Counted from the stretch's first letter, positions 22,501 to 35,500 are shown. The stretch: 64,000 bases of DNA from Sporothrix humicola (GCA_021396245.1 WNYE01000009.1:1-64000), one strand, 5' to 3'. Notes: generated from the letters alone by a model not told the origin. Made by a program: numbers and translations.

Positions 22501-25500
22501 ACAACGTCTTTCTCGCATGCAAAGAAGAAACAATGGGGAATCAGAAGAGGGGACTGACCTGTCACTAACTATTTTCTGCAAAGATGCACAAGACAGCACC
22601 CTAAAGCCCAGGATCACGCTCCGGTCTGCACTTTAGCGCTTCGGCTAGCCTGGTAGTTTTTATGGTCAGTTCTCCAGTCTCTTTTTTCACACTCGGTTTT
22701 TTTTTTTGTTTCGTCTCGTCACATCTCAACTCGACCCCTGGATGCACATATGTATTGACCATTGTCTCCATGGGTGAGATGGATAGAAGCAGGACAAGAC
22801 AGGAAACCTGCAGTGTGGTACACATACACCTTTACAAGTTGTAAAGAACAAAGCACGCTATGCATGTGAGCTGCATAACCCCCGGCTTGCATACAAAGTG
22901 CTACTGTGTACAAGAGAACAAGGCCTGGCCAGGCCCCGAGAGACCCCAAAAAAGACCCATTACAGCGCGAGCAGATACGCCCGGCCTTACTTGCCAGGGT
23001 CAACTGCATATTATCGGCTCCATCATGATAGACGGCGTTTCTTTTGACACACAAGGAAGACGACTAGGGAAACAATGGGAAACTGTCGGCGCGGAACAAT
23101 ACCCGTTTGTTATGGATCTTCTTTTTCCTTTTTTTTTTCTTCATTTTTACTTTCTTTACTTTCTCGTGGCAGTGTCTGGCGACCTGAAAGCTAGCATGTC
23201 AGCATCCCCTCTTTCTTGTCACCCCTGTCAATCGGCTTTCCCATGACTACTCAACCTCTCACCACCTTTTCATTGCAGCCTCCAGAACAAGCGGCTTCGC
23301 GGAGAAGGCTAACCGCCGTTCCCACTTACACGGCGATATGGCTCGGCCCATTAAGCATTTATGGGCAGGGACTCGAGGTAGTAGGTCCTTGGCGTTCGGA
23401 TGGACAGAGACGAATTCAAGAGGGGGAACAGGGGAGGATGATTAACAGAAACAACACCAGTCCACGCATCTCGGGATGTGGGCTTTCTTGATGGTCATGG
23501 GAATTGTGATGGAGGAGAAAATTGCGTATATCTCATGATGACGAAGCCGGTCTTCAAGCGAGGTAGGTTTCCTGCAATGCATTATCTGCACCAGCGATTC
23601 TCTTCCTTTCCTCGGCCGTCGTCGTTCTCCTCTCCGCAATATGCAAGGCGAGCGCTCGTACAAAACAGCATTGCACCCCGGCTTTGTTACACAATAAAAC
23701 GGTGGGTTCTCTCTTCTCTTTCCGTTTCGTTTCTTTCTTGAATTTTTGTTGGACTTTTTTGCTCTTTTTCATTTGTTGATATTCTCGCTTGGGGGTTATT
23801 TCTTTCTGTCCCATATGCTCACACCCTCTCACTCCCATTCTCGTCTGCTGCATTTTGAACGTTACGTTTTGTCCCAGTTTTATTTTTTTCAGCTGCTCCT
23901 ATTTTCCTTTTTTCTTTTCTTTTAATTTTTATTGTTCTAATTGCCCAAGGCCCTGTCCTCCACTCAGCTCGAAGCATCTCGCCTCTTTTTTCTTACGCGA
24001 CCCTGCCTGGACCGGTCTTTTCCACGACCCTTGTCTCGCCGACCATGCCGCCTCACAGCCTCCGGCACCGTCTCCGTTGACCAGAACCGCAAACTAGACC
24101 CATCGACCTACATACCACATACATACATACCACGCACACCACACACATATCGTCGCTCTTTCCGATCACCCGTCTGGGAGAGCTACGACCGTTTACATAA
24201 AAGCGGATTTATTTAATGCAGCAGCAGTCAGCCAGCCGAGTATCCAGGCTGGGAATAGATCGGCTCGACAAATACAAAGCATCGTCACCACGTTCGTCAA
24301 CAGACGTCAGCTTTTGAAAACTCTGTCTTTTCTTTTTTCTCGACCTCTTTTGTCTCATATATTTTTGTTACAAATAACCGGCTACCAACGACCTTCCACG
24401 CGCCTTCTTCCTATTTCGCTATCGAGACACAACAGCGAGTACAGAAACACTGCATGTGGACCCGAACAATTACACTACATTCGGAACAGAGATCGGTCAT
24501 ATTTGACCATCTTTGTGTCCCTTCCCCCCCCTTTTCCCTTCCCGCCAAGTCGTTGTTCTTGCCGCCCCGACGCGATAGGAGCGTCAGCGGCGCCAGAGAC
24601 GGCACCATAAGCAGGACGACGTTTCTTCCCGAAATTCACACAATAAACACACAATAAACGACAGCTCGGTTGCCGCATATTCCCCAACATACATGCAGGT
24701 GCACAGCACAAAGACGGGAAGTCTCTATTGTTCTCTCTTATTTTTGGCTTGCACAACGACGCCTCACCGACATACAGCAGCGACCTCCTGAGCTGTGCAG
24801 TGCTGCATTACGTGAATTCTCTGCAGCCTCTTGCAGCGTCTGCAGCAAAGACTCAATTTCCCTTCCCGTGTTTGGCCGTGTTTTCTTTGCTTCTTCGGGT
24901 CTATTCTCTCGCTTTCCTAGCTCACTCGCTGTTCTCGTTTTCCCCTCCACCGCGGACTTGCAGCTACACGTCACCCTCACCGATTTCCGTCCCATTGATT
25001 TGTGTCGTGTTGTCGGCACGGTGAGAGAATTTGGCTGCAAATCCCACAGCCGACCTGCAGGTGCGCGAGATATGCATCTTTTGGTGTTAGAGTCTTTTCT
25101 ACACAGTTTCCGCTGAAAGCTTGTCCGTCTTGTTTTCTCCCCTGCTCCTTGTCTCGACCTACAAGGCTGTACCCCATCACATAGAGTTGCAGTCTATCGC
25201 ACAGACAAAAACGGAGCTCACCCATACTTCCTTCATTCCCACCTCATCCTTTGATTTCTACAAGGTACTTGGTCTTTTTTTCTTTCTCTATTTTTCTATG
25301 TTTCCAACAGCCCATCTACCACGCACTGCTTTTCTCTCTTCCTTTGCTTATTATTTAAGCCCACTCCTCGACATTCCCAATCGTGTTTGTGTTTCTATTC
25401 TCGAAGAAAGCTGCGCAACTCAACAAATTAATACTGCCGCAGAGAACCGACGTTCCGTTGCATGATAGACCGGCCTCGTGCACCGTCACTCAACATCAGC

Positions 25501-27648
25501 ACGCTGCATCGCCAACGAACCTCGCCGGCGGCAAAAACAAACGACTGTGGTGACAGGCCCAGGACATCAACTCCACGACGACTTTCTATCTACGGGAAAT
25601 CATAATTCCCACCGGCATCGGCGACTCCAAGCATCCGTACCTTGCTTGTGCTCCCATCGCCCTGTTCCCGTCTCGCCACGCCGTCTTTCTTTTGTGGCCA
25701 AGGCCCGTCAAGCTGGGAGAGAATTGCCATCCGGCTCGTCAGACAAGACAAGGAACTGCTGTCACTGCCGCCATCCATATTCGTGCCCCGACACGGCCCA
25801 AGCCCAACCAGCCCATCTCTGCTGTCACATCCACACCCACTTCTCGTCTCCAATTGCATTTCGGTGTTACACAGCAACGGGGACTGTCAAGAGAGCGCAG
25901 AAGGGGTTGTGCATCCAGCCTCAGGAAACGAGCAATACATTTTGTGCCGGACAACAAGAGACGAACTCTTGTGAGAGTGAACAGACACGACAGGACGCAC
26001 TCGGTCAGCACGCAGCCGGTCGTACCCAAACAAAGCCGTCCCACAGACTCGGAAGCATGTCTGTTTCCTCCTGCACATATTTCATCACTATCACGTCAAC
26101 GAACACTCCCAGGTCCACGTCTCGGACTCCCTCATATTTGCTGTCCCAGCGCCCAAGCAGTGCACTCTAGCCGAGAGTCCTCGTTCCCAAAAATACGCCT
26201 TGGGATCCACAAACGCCAGGCCTTACTTTCCTCTCTTTTTCTTGTGCCGTTGCACAACCGATATCGCGAGACTTTTCTACCTCCTGCCCCGCTCGCGGTC
26301 TCGGGCCCGTCTCCTCCGACGTGCGGCGTACGGCCGACGACCTTCTTTTCTTGCATACATCCGCATCTTCTGCATACCGATATACGCGTACTTGGATGTG
26401 CTCGTATCGGTACTTTACTGCGATTTATTTTCATGTACTTATTCTCTGTGTCCACATACTGTAGCATATGCATATGATCTACGAGCTTGTACATGCCATC
26501 AATATCAATCCGTATGTATCTTTCCCTCTTGTTCCCCGTTCCCCCCCCCCTATTCCCCCACCCTTGCATTGGACGGTAACCTTTCCAGTGAAGCTCATGT
26601 ATCGTCTCCCACTTATCACTCTGTTTTCTGCATTTCTTCCCTTGAAACAAAGACAAAGGCGATAGCTCTCTTTCCACTTTGGGCCTCAATAGCTCAACAG
26701 CTCAACAACTCCTTTCTTACACACCCTCGCGCTTTCCTATTCTCTCGTTGTCACAATCGTTACTACCCGCCAACATCGTCTGTTTATCCTTGCCGTACAT
26801 CTGCTGTGTCTCGTTTACACAGCGTCCATCACTCCTTCTTCATCCGATCCAATCTCTTGATCGCGGTGGTGCCATCTTTCTCAGAACCATCTTCACATGT
26901 CGTGTTTGGTGCATTCCTATTTCGCCAAAACGGACGTTTTCAAGAGGAAAGAGCGAAGAACAAACAAGGAAAGAGCACGAAGCGCTATGTTCTTCGCTGT
27001 TTTTCGCTTGCTCCTTCCTGCTGTTTAGCACTTGCCTCTTAGTTCCGCTCTGCGGAGCTGGCCAAAAGGTGGTCGCGAAGAAGGGAAAAAAAAATAGGAA
27101 AGAGCTTCGCAAGGAAAGAGCGAAGCACGACGATAGATGAGGAAAGAGCATCCAAGTTGGACAGGAAAGAGCGAGCTGGTGTTCTTGAGGAGTATAATAT
27201 CCCCCATTTCTTCTTCTTTTTCTGATCTGTTTTCATTTCTTCTCTTCTTCTTTTCTCTTTTTTTCCTTCTTCTCTTCTTCTTCCTCATCTCCATCTCTCT
27301 TTTTTTTCCCCATATCCCAATTCCACTTTCAAGTACCAGCAATCTGTTTGCCTTTGTTCAGCTTCACTTCTCCTTCTATTCACACTTGCATTCAACTGCT
27401 TTCCAGTGTATAGTCACCTCTACCTTTCTTCTTTTCTTTTCCTCCTCCACTTCCTAAGTCCATTGACTGACCTTATTGTTTTTCTAGTCACTCGCATCCA
27501 GTCTTCGTCTTTTTTTCTCAGGTCAGTTCAACCTTCGCAATTGTCTTGCCCTCTGTCATTAACATGTCACTTATCACTCTTCCATCTTTATTCAACGCCA
27601 TCATGCTAACACTTCTTCTCAAAAATAGTTTGACAACCACACAATACA
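19570..27648. other. Non-coding interval between the Zn-cluster factor and the TauD-like gene
   Basis: Eight kilobases without a convincing gene. The right half is strongly CT-rich on the plus strand and probably contains the promoter and leader of the downstream oxygenase gene. Plus-strand open frames of 230-280 codons at 25.5-27.0 kb overlap one another in different frames and encode Ser/Pro/Cys-rich nonsense typical of CT-rich DNA. Simple repeats include a CATA-type microsatellite near 24110-24130 and a short duplication of CACAATAAA near 24638-24658. The block at 26946-27172 is listed separately. Confidence 0.5.
26946..27172 (+). repeat. Cluster of six GGAAAGAGC motifs with inverted repeats
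   Basis: The 9-mer GGAAAGAGC occurs at 26946, 26968, 27097, 27113, 27141 and 27164, all on the plus strand, often followed by GAAG- or CGAAG-like bases. A related GGAAGGAGC lies on the minus strand at 27010-27018. Two inverted repeats overlap the cluster: GCGAAGAACA (26953-26962) with TGTTCTTCGC (26988-26997), and GCTTCGC (27104-27110) with GCGAAGC (27120-27126). The block interrupts CT-rich sequence about 480 bp before the oxygenase ATG, so it could be a promoter or 5' UTR element. No binding factor can be named. Confidence 0.6.
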
Positions 27649-29086
27649 ATGGCTTCCGTCATTACTGTTCCCGCTGCCACGGCAGCCCATACTACCTCAG
27701 CCCCTGAGGTTGATACCCTGGCCCTCCCCAAGGGTTTCCCGGCAAAGCTCGACACAAAGATGGCTTGGGTCGGAAAGGACTTCGTCAGCCCCCAGACTTA
27801 CGTCTATGAGTTGACTCAGTCTGATCTCCTTGAGATCAATGCCGCGATTGATCACTTCAAGAGTAAGTTATTGACCTTCTCTCACCTCTTCACTTATTCA
27901 ATCTTGTCTTTTCTCTCTTTCATATCCAAAAATCAACTAACATTCTATTTCTTTCAGCCCTTGGTCTTGATGCCGAACAGGTCACTCGGGAGACTTTCCC
28001 GCTCAAGGGGCTTGGGGCCAAGCTCGACGGCCTCAGCGCAGAGGTCCACAACGGCCGTGGTTTCTGTCTCGTTCGCGGTATTAAGCCCACGGACTACTCT
28101 GTCACTGACCTCACTCTCGTCTATCTTGGAGTGCAAGCCCACATCGCCGACCTGCGGGCGAAGCAAGACAACCGTGGCAATATGCTGGGTAAGTCCTCTC
28201 CTCTTCTTCTTGTCCTTTCTTGTCTTCTCCAGCTGACACTGGCAGTCCACATCATCGCGGATCGCTCGTCGAAGATGAGCACGGAGCATCACAGGCACTC
28301 GTCAAAGGCCATTGTAAGTACTTCCTCGAAAAAAGTGACAGGATGCTTCCACCATTGGACTTATCTTCTAACTAGTGGCCTTTCACTTCCTAGACGTTCC
28401 ATACTGAAGAAACCGGTGATGTTGTGTCTTGGTTGACGCGCAGCACCGCCTCGTCTGGCGGCCGGTGCATCATCTCGTCGGCCCACACAATCTATAATGC
28501 TCTCGCCGAATCCCGTCCAGACCTCGTCCGTCTTCTCGCACGGGCCGACTGGCCTTTTGTTTTGTAAGTGGATTTTGGCCTCTTATCTTCTTCTCTTTCA
28601 TCTTCGCTTGATGCTCATCAACTGACATGTCTATTCAACAGCCCCAAATTCAATTGCCGTCCGATTCTGTTCAATGAGGGTTCCAACATCATCATGAACT
28701 TTGGTCGCACGCCTCTGCTGGGCAACAGTATCCATCCCCGTCCAGAACGCTTCCCAAGCGTTTCTGCTGCCCAGCTGGAAGCTCTCGATGCGGTCGAGGC
28801 CATTGCTCGCGCCACCGAGCTTGAGATCGCCACCCAGGCTGGCGATATGCACTTCATCAATAACCTCGCTGTTCTCCACCGCCGCGAGAGTTTTGAGGAT
28901 AACGCTTCTACCATGGAGAAGCGCCACCTCGTACGCATGCGCCTTCGCAGCACCCAGCATGGATGGGCTCTACCGAAGGAGCTTCAGTCGGACTGGAACA
29001 AAGATTTCGACGAGGACCACCGCCATATTTGGCATTTCGAGCCAATGCCGGAATCTTTCTTCCCACTGCGCAAATACCCCAACTAA
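27649..29086 (+). CDS. TauD/TfdA-like Fe(II)/2-oxoglutarate-dependent oxygenase
   Basis: Five exons: 27649-27862, 27958-28188, 28246-28313, 28394-28563 and 28642-29086, giving 375 residues. Introns of 95, 57, 80 and 78 nt have GTAAGT donors and CTAAC or CTGAC branch sites. The protein matches the fungal TauD-domain family. Conserved blocks include FPLKGLGAKL, GRGFCLVRG, FHTEETGDVVSW (His174, Glu176), DMHFINNLAVLHRR (His307) and HLVRMRLR (Arg326 or Arg328, candidates for binding 2-oxoglutarate). It ends with WHFEPMPESFFPLRKYPN. The iron triad would be His174, Glu176 and His307, an HxE..H variant of the usual HxD..H. No signal peptide is visible, so a cytosolic enzyme is likely. The substrate is not known; taurine is not implied by the family name. 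No partner enzyme genes adjoin it, so it does not look like part of a biosynthetic cluster. Confidence 0.9.
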
Positions 29087-31490
29087 GTATCCTCCCATCT
29101 TATTGCACAGCACACAGCACATGGTTTTTCACATCTCTATCACAGTGCACAGCATGAGCAGGGCCATCGGGACAGAAAGGACCAGTGGTACAGGGCACAT
29201 GGCATTTCTTTTGTTGTTTGAGGATTAAAAATGGGTTCACGGACGAAAAGTATGATTCAGATTCGATAAGTGTCAAGGAACAGCATGATCAGCAATGGGC
29301 AACGACAGGAACAGCATATATTAGCACTCCTAGCAGTTTGTGGCAGTTTTCTGCCGCACCTTACCTACCTGTAGGCAGTTTGCCTCATTATTCCTAGAAA
29401 TGAACACCTCGTTACTTTACTCTCTCTGGGCCACTATGCACTTCGTGACTGCACTGTTCTAGCTTCTACAGCGCTTCAATATTGGATGTAATGTGTTGTG
29501 TTTAGGCACCCAAGTTGCGAGGCACATGGATTCTGAATCGAGAGTTGGGAATCGTGATTCAAGGCTCGAGGCTCGAGGTCTTGGTCTGACTGGGCGGCCC
29601 GCCCGAGAAGAGCAAACCAAGCTCGTCACATCCGTGGCGCTGGAAACAAAGATGCCTTTCTGCTCTTGGGCAAACACAGAATCAAGGCGACGCCTGTCAA
29701 TTCTTTGATTCATTTCTATTTTTGATAACAGCAGTTGGCATTTTGACAATGGAACTGTATTTTTTCTCGGTCATGTATGCAGAGCACAGACTACATTCTA
29801 TCCTACCCTCACCGTTGATGATGTGATTCGGTATCGTAGCCTTGCATGTGCATGTTACATTCTCTCTCATATGCATACATGCATCCTGCCCCCATGTTGC
29901 GTAATTTCTATCATTTCATTCATGCTCTCTTTTCCTTTCTTTTTCGTCTCTTTTCTGCACACCATGATGCCCTCAGCAAACAACAATTCACACCGCTCTC
30001 GCTATTGATGCCAGGAAAGGTAACGGACATGCCGGGGTGAAAGTCAGTTGGCACACCATCTTATCACGAACAAGCCAATAGGATAGAGTCCATCTCGGCC
30101 GGAACTGTCGCCGGCAGCACTGCTGAGTGGCTTATTCTCAGCCGGTTCAATACACCGTATATTGTGACTGGGTGGCATGCATGATATGCAATAGAAACTG
30201 CTTCCCAACATGCAGTATTCCAATGTGCAGAAATGCCACAGTCTGCCAATAAAGGCCTGCAAACGAGCTGAAGAAATACGAATTAGAGGAAAGCGCAAAA
30301 ATTGTCTACAATAGCGGTGTCCTTCATTGTCGTATTTGCAAGAAAGCCATTGTACTCTGGTCACAGCATCGACCTATTGAGCACCAAAAGGCGCCAAGTT
30401 GGGCTTCAATGGCAGCACAACAGCCCACTTCCCGAGATCTGTCCAGCTTGCCGAGTATCACCGGATAGAGTCAGAGCTGGGTATTCTTTTTATTCTATGT
30501 TATTATACCTTCTGCATTTGATCTTTTTTTTTAAAAAAAAAAGAAGAAAAAAAAGTCATCAACAAAAATTTCCCATCAATCTTCTAAAACATTATATTTT
30601 CCTTTAAAACATTATATTTTCCTTTACCTGTTTGTCCACACTTCCATCTTTCTCAGCTACATGGCATGGCTACATTACTTCTGCATCTGCATTGTTTCCA
30701 TTCGCATATATGCACGTGTGTTTGTTTGCACGCATTCTACTGGGACGCTGTTTCTATTTGCTGCTCGCCAATTCCGTCACTGATGTGACCAGTCTCGCCA
30801 CCATTATCCCCTCTATACTGGACAATTACGCCCTGCTGTCATGGTAACTCGCAGCACGTACCCGTCTTGCAGGCGCCACAGAAGAGTACGTATGAAACAG
30901 TAAGGTTGGAAAATCTCAGGGAGGCCTAAAGGGAAAGATGAAGCGAGGCATCACAGAAGACAAAGGGATACTGGATGGATACCGACAGCGGACATTGGAT
31001 CACCACACTACAATGGGCTTCTACAACTGGCCTCATGGTGGGAGCCATCCAGTGTAGCCCGCAGTCTTTATGATTCTGCTTCTTATAAGGACTGGCATCG
31101 TATTATAGCACTCATGATGCCCTGATCGCCCACTTTCTTGACCACGAATACAGTGAAAAATTCCAAACGCCGACACCGAACAGCACACTGTTCAGGTAGC
31201 AGGCAGCCTGTTTGGCTCACCTTGGGCCTCTCCTCGTCCCTTCATCGCTGCTTCCTATTCTCTCTACATCGTGAATGCTGCGCCTTTTCCCGGCTCACCC
31301 GGCACCAGGTCAACAGGTCGGAAAGGGAAACAACAACATTGATGATGACGGCAACATCGTCTACATGTGATTGTGTTTATCGTCCGTTTTCCCTCTCTAC
31401 CCTTCCATCGAGGCCGTTTTCTCCTTCCCGACAAGAGTCGAGGACCGATCGCCAGCAAAGATCACGATCGTGGGATCGAACATTCGAGTA
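29087..31490. other. Non-coding sequence after the TauD-like gene
   Basis: The first few hundred bases should hold the 3' UTR of the oxygenase gene. The rest has no supported gene. It contains a T9-A10 junction (30524-30542) and the 20-bp tandem duplication listed separately. Open frames here are short and unconvincing. Confidence 0.5.
30585..30624. repeat. 20-bp tandem duplication
   Basis: TAAAACATTATATTTTCCTT is present twice, head to tail, at 30585-30604 and 30605-30624, without mismatches. It lies just after an A-rich tract in non-coding sequence and is probably a recent slippage duplication. Confidence 0.9.
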
Positions 31491-31681
31491 TCAATGAAGA
31501 AGGCGCGACCATGTTTGAAGAAGGTGCGGCCTGAGGTTGCCCATTCACCCAGGTGGCTCACCTGACGACGGACCATCATCACATGCGCACATGCCACGAT
31601 GATGGTGTGGGCTCGCGGAAACAATGGCATCAAGCTTCGACATTGTCTCACGAATGGCTGTCCAGGAACGTTGGTCGTCGT

Positions 31682-31826
31682 GTAAGTCGTGGACGACATG
31701 GAAAGAGCGACCACATTGACGGAGTGCACCTGCCTCGCTGGACGGTGTTTGTCGTGTAAGACGCCGTGTAAGTCGTGGACGACGCGGAAAGAGCAGTCTC
31801 AATGACGGAAAGCACTTGCCTCAATA
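31682..31826. repeat. Imperfect 86-bp tandem duplication
   Basis: A segment beginning GTAAGTCGTGGACGAC at 31682 recurs at 31768, an offset of 86 bp. The first 55 bases match at about 45 positions, including GGAAAGAGC and TGCCTC. Between the copies lies GACGGTGTTTG, which is also the lead-in of the A modules in the array at 32.0-32.6 kb. The two repeats are therefore probably related. No open frame spans both copies convincingly. Confidence 0.65.
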
Positions 31827-31984
31827 GCAAGAGGCAGCTACGCCCTGTCGGAAGCTCTTTCTTGGCATCCTCTCAACGTTTCCCATCGGCAATCTGGTCG
31901 TCCTGTCGCGAGCATCGTTCCTGCCTCTTCTTCAACACGCTCGACTGCCGTCACGGTTGACGATTGAGCCAGCGAGGTGGCGAG

Positions 31985-32560
31985 AGTCAGGCCTCCAGTG
32001 CAGGAAGGCGCGACGGCCATGTCCAAGTCGACACCATTTCGCGTCGACGGTGTTTTGAAAACAGGAAGGTGCGATGGCTAAGTCCAACGCGGTATTCCAC
32101 CGCGTAGACGGTGCTTGCGATGGGAAGGCACGATGGCGAGGGCGACGAGGGCCGGGTCACCAGTGCAGGAAGGTGCGATGCCAAAGCCAGGCCGGCACCA
32201 TTCCGCGATGACGGCGTTTGACGACAGGAAGGTACGATGACCATGGACTAATCGTCCTTGCTTTTGTCAGCGGCGTTTGAATACAGGAAGGTACGATGGC
32301 TGGGGCGAAGAGACGTAGTGATCTGTACAGGCAGGTGCGAAGGCCTTGGCCATTCCGGCGTTGCCTCGTACCAACGACGGGTTTAAAAAGGAAGGCACGA
32401 TGGCCAGATGACGAGAACCAAGTCGTGTGTGAAGCAAAGGAAGGCACAAAGGCCATCAGGCCGACAACGCTCTGTGTCGACAATGCTTAAGACAGGAAGG
32501 TGCTACGGCTGGGGCGACGAAAACCAGTTCACCAGTGCAGGAAGATACGATGGCCATGAC
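31985..32560. repeat. Degenerate two-module minisatellite
   Basis: Eleven copies of a core close to CAGGAAGGTGCGATGGCC lie in one orientation. The GGAAGG position (or its variant) is at 32003, 32064, 32123, 32168, 32227, 32286, 32330, 32390, 32439, 32495 and 32540. Spacings fall into two classes, about 56-61 and about 44-49. The class follows the sequence before the core: a lead-in like CGACGGTGTTTGAA defines the long module (A), and one like AACCAGTTCACCAGTG the short module (B). The order is B A A B A A B A B A B. Many spacings are not multiples of three, so the array is not a continuous repeat-protein gene. Confidence 0.7.
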
Positions 32561-35500
32561 GTGGCCACCTTCGCTCCATGTAAACGATGTTCTGAGTGCT
32601 GTCAATTGCATCATCACTTGATGGTTGCTCTTTCCTCCATTAGCAGCTCTCCTATACCGACCATTCTCGGCAGTTGCTCTTTCCTCATATCGACTTTCTT
32701 GCCTTTCCCTTGGACCAGTCACGATCGTACGATGTTGTTGTCACTGGTCGTCGGCCGCTCGTCGTCCTCTCATCGCACCTTCCTTCTACACCAACGGCAA
32801 CAGCGACCCTCTTACGAGGGCAGCGAGCAACACCGATAAGACACGGCCGGCCGCGACTACAGCAGGAAGGAGCGTTGTTCACCTTCTCTCTTTCCTTCTC
32901 TTCTTGATATGAGGATGTCGCCTTCCACTGCACTACGCCTGCCGGAGGATTCCTCGCCGCTGTTGATCTTGTCTTGTTCTGGGAGGCACCAAAGGCTGGG
33001 CTCCACTCGACACCCACGAAAAGGGAAAGACGGCGAAGAAGGAAAGTGCGAAAGAAGCAGGAACGACGGGGCGCTCCACGCCATGCAGACACCCACGAGT
33101 GGCAGGAAAAGAGGCAGGAACGACCCAGAAAGCTCCAGGCACGCCCTGTCGTGCCCTGGAAACCCAGGAAACTCAAGTGGAAGAAGGTGCGATGGGGGCT
33201 GCAGAAATGCAGGAAACGCAACGAATGCAGCAAAAATCGCGACAGGAACACAGAACCCAGCGGGGCCCGATGTCGATCTTCAAGGGGAAACAGCGACTTT
33301 GCTGACCTTCCTGCCATCTTTCACGATTCTTTGCCCTCTTTGCTTTCTCTAGGACCCTCTTTCCCCTTTTTGGGACATTGCACATCACTTTCCTCTTTCT
33401 CTCTCTTGCTTTTTTGTCAACGTTCTCCACGTCGCATGGCGTTGGCGCGGCGTGGCATTTTCCTTCCTTCTGTCCCCTTTCCCTTTTCGCGCAATCTTGT
33501 CCCCTTTTTCAACTTTTGCTGTTCTCTCTTGCCTTCTCGCGTCCTTCTTTCTTTGTTTCCAGTGCAGTCCAGGTTCTGTTGACACTCCGTCCCCAACCTC
33601 CCCTGATGCCTGTCTAGCCCGCGAGCCTGCCTTTTTGGGTCATTGTCATCGCCAACTGTCAATCAAACTGGGAATTGCGACGCGCGACAAAATACAACAG
33701 TGCATGGCACCAAATGTGTTGGAGGGGCCAAAGTATCTCACCACGTCTCTCACCTTCCCCGTCGCAAGTATCTCACTCACGATGACGCTGCCCCAGAGCC
33801 ACAGAGCCCCCAAGAGCCCCAAGAGGGACCTGGTGCGACGTTTTCCCTATATTTTCTCCGACGGACACCTTCCCCTCCAATATCTTCAAGTGCTGATGGC
33901 ACGATGACAGATACCAAGATATACCAAGAGGTCACCCAATCTCGGGATACGGGCCACGGAAGACTGCGTATTACAGGCCATGCACATGGCACCGCCGGTC
34001 TCAAGTCTTGGGTGCTTGCTGCCCGACAGCAGAACGGCATTGTCCTCTCAAGCCTCTCCTCACCCCTTATCCTTGCGCCGGCGCACTTTCTCTCCTCTTT
34101 CTCACCCCGGTTTGTCTTCTGCCGGCCCTAAAATGGACCCCGTTTGGGGGACTAATATCAAGTCGAGCAAGCGAAGAAAAAAAGAATGGAGAACATCAAA
34201 CAAGAAGAAAGTGAAGAAGAATAAAACGAATACGAGCAAGGTTCTCGACGACCTCTGCCAAGGAAACGTGGGTGGAGGAGAGGGCCGAGAAAATAACAAG
34301 AGAAGAAAAGGATATTGACGATCGCAGACCAAGACGGAGAGAGAAAGGATATTCGATGAACAGGAGCACCGGGACAAGACAATTGACGCAATATCGTTCG
34401 GCGCCTCCTGTCCTTTATGCTTGACTTTTGCTGTCAAATCGGTGTCAATCTTTTGGCATTCCACTTTTGAAGCCTTTCCCCTCTTTCCACATCACATGTC
34501 AAAAGAATATTTCATGTCGGGAAGCCTCGACGAAGAAAAGCGCCTCACCGTTGAGAGTCTCACATTTCACATTCGCCTTTACCATTTGCAAATTCCTTCC
34601 CCGGATAGAAAAGTTTCTTATCCTGCATGTCTTGCTTTTTCTGCAGAAGATATTGGCTTCTAGTGCACGCTTTCCTCAAATAGGGAAGACACAGAACATT
34701 CTTATCAAACGTTTGACATGTGTACCCCAGACCATCTCCATACCGACACTGTCACCGTCGTTTCTGTCATCTTGACAAGAGAGACGGAAGGGAAAGTCAG
34801 ACGGAACAAAAGCGGTGCTTTCCTGCTAGCGCAGCGGACGAAGACGAAGAACAAGAAGATGAGGGATAGCGCAGTCTCCTCACCTGCTGAGATATGGGGT
34901 AGATGGGTCGCAATGGAAGAAAGAAAGAAAGACGGAAAAGAGAAAAAGGCTTAGGGAAAAGGTCTAGACAGCGAGATGAGATGAAGGCCGAGAGAACACA
35001 AATGTCAGACGGCAAAATGAGACATGTGTAATCCCGTGAACGTGTCTGTCGGGCACAAAGGACGCAGAACAGAGGTCAAGATGCGATCACAGAATCACAA
35101 GTCTTCATGTGTTTGTTGATGTTTTCGTGCCAAGGACACGATGCCGAAGGCATACAGAGAGGGTACTCGACACTCGCATGAAAATACGCGGAAGACTGCT
35201 GTCGTTTCGACACACTCTCACACTCGATTGCACATGGATGTGGCCCCCGGATTTCATTCTTTCCTGTTTAAGCGACTAAGCGAACCGGACGATCGTCGTT
35301 TCGCTACGGAACACTTGCACAAGAGGGGAGGCAAAACGGGTTCCCTAGCCGTCATAATGTTCTCGACCCGGATCCATGCCGGTGCAAATGGAGAACCTGA
35401 GAAACAGAAAAATAGGAAATCAGTAAAATGAACATACAGTGGAGAAGCTGTGAGAGTCTCAGAAACTAAAACGACACAGAATGACTTAGAGCGGATATCT

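Noticed and set aside
25478..27042. Three overlapping plus-strand frames of 230-280 codons
   Set aside because: Mutually overlapping in different frames within CT-rich sequence, where stop codons are rare. They have no recognisable domain.
31545..32483. Minus-strand frames over the minisatellite that look like a repeat protein
   Set aside because: The same DNA core is read in different frames because the spacings are not multiples of three. No single frame stays open.
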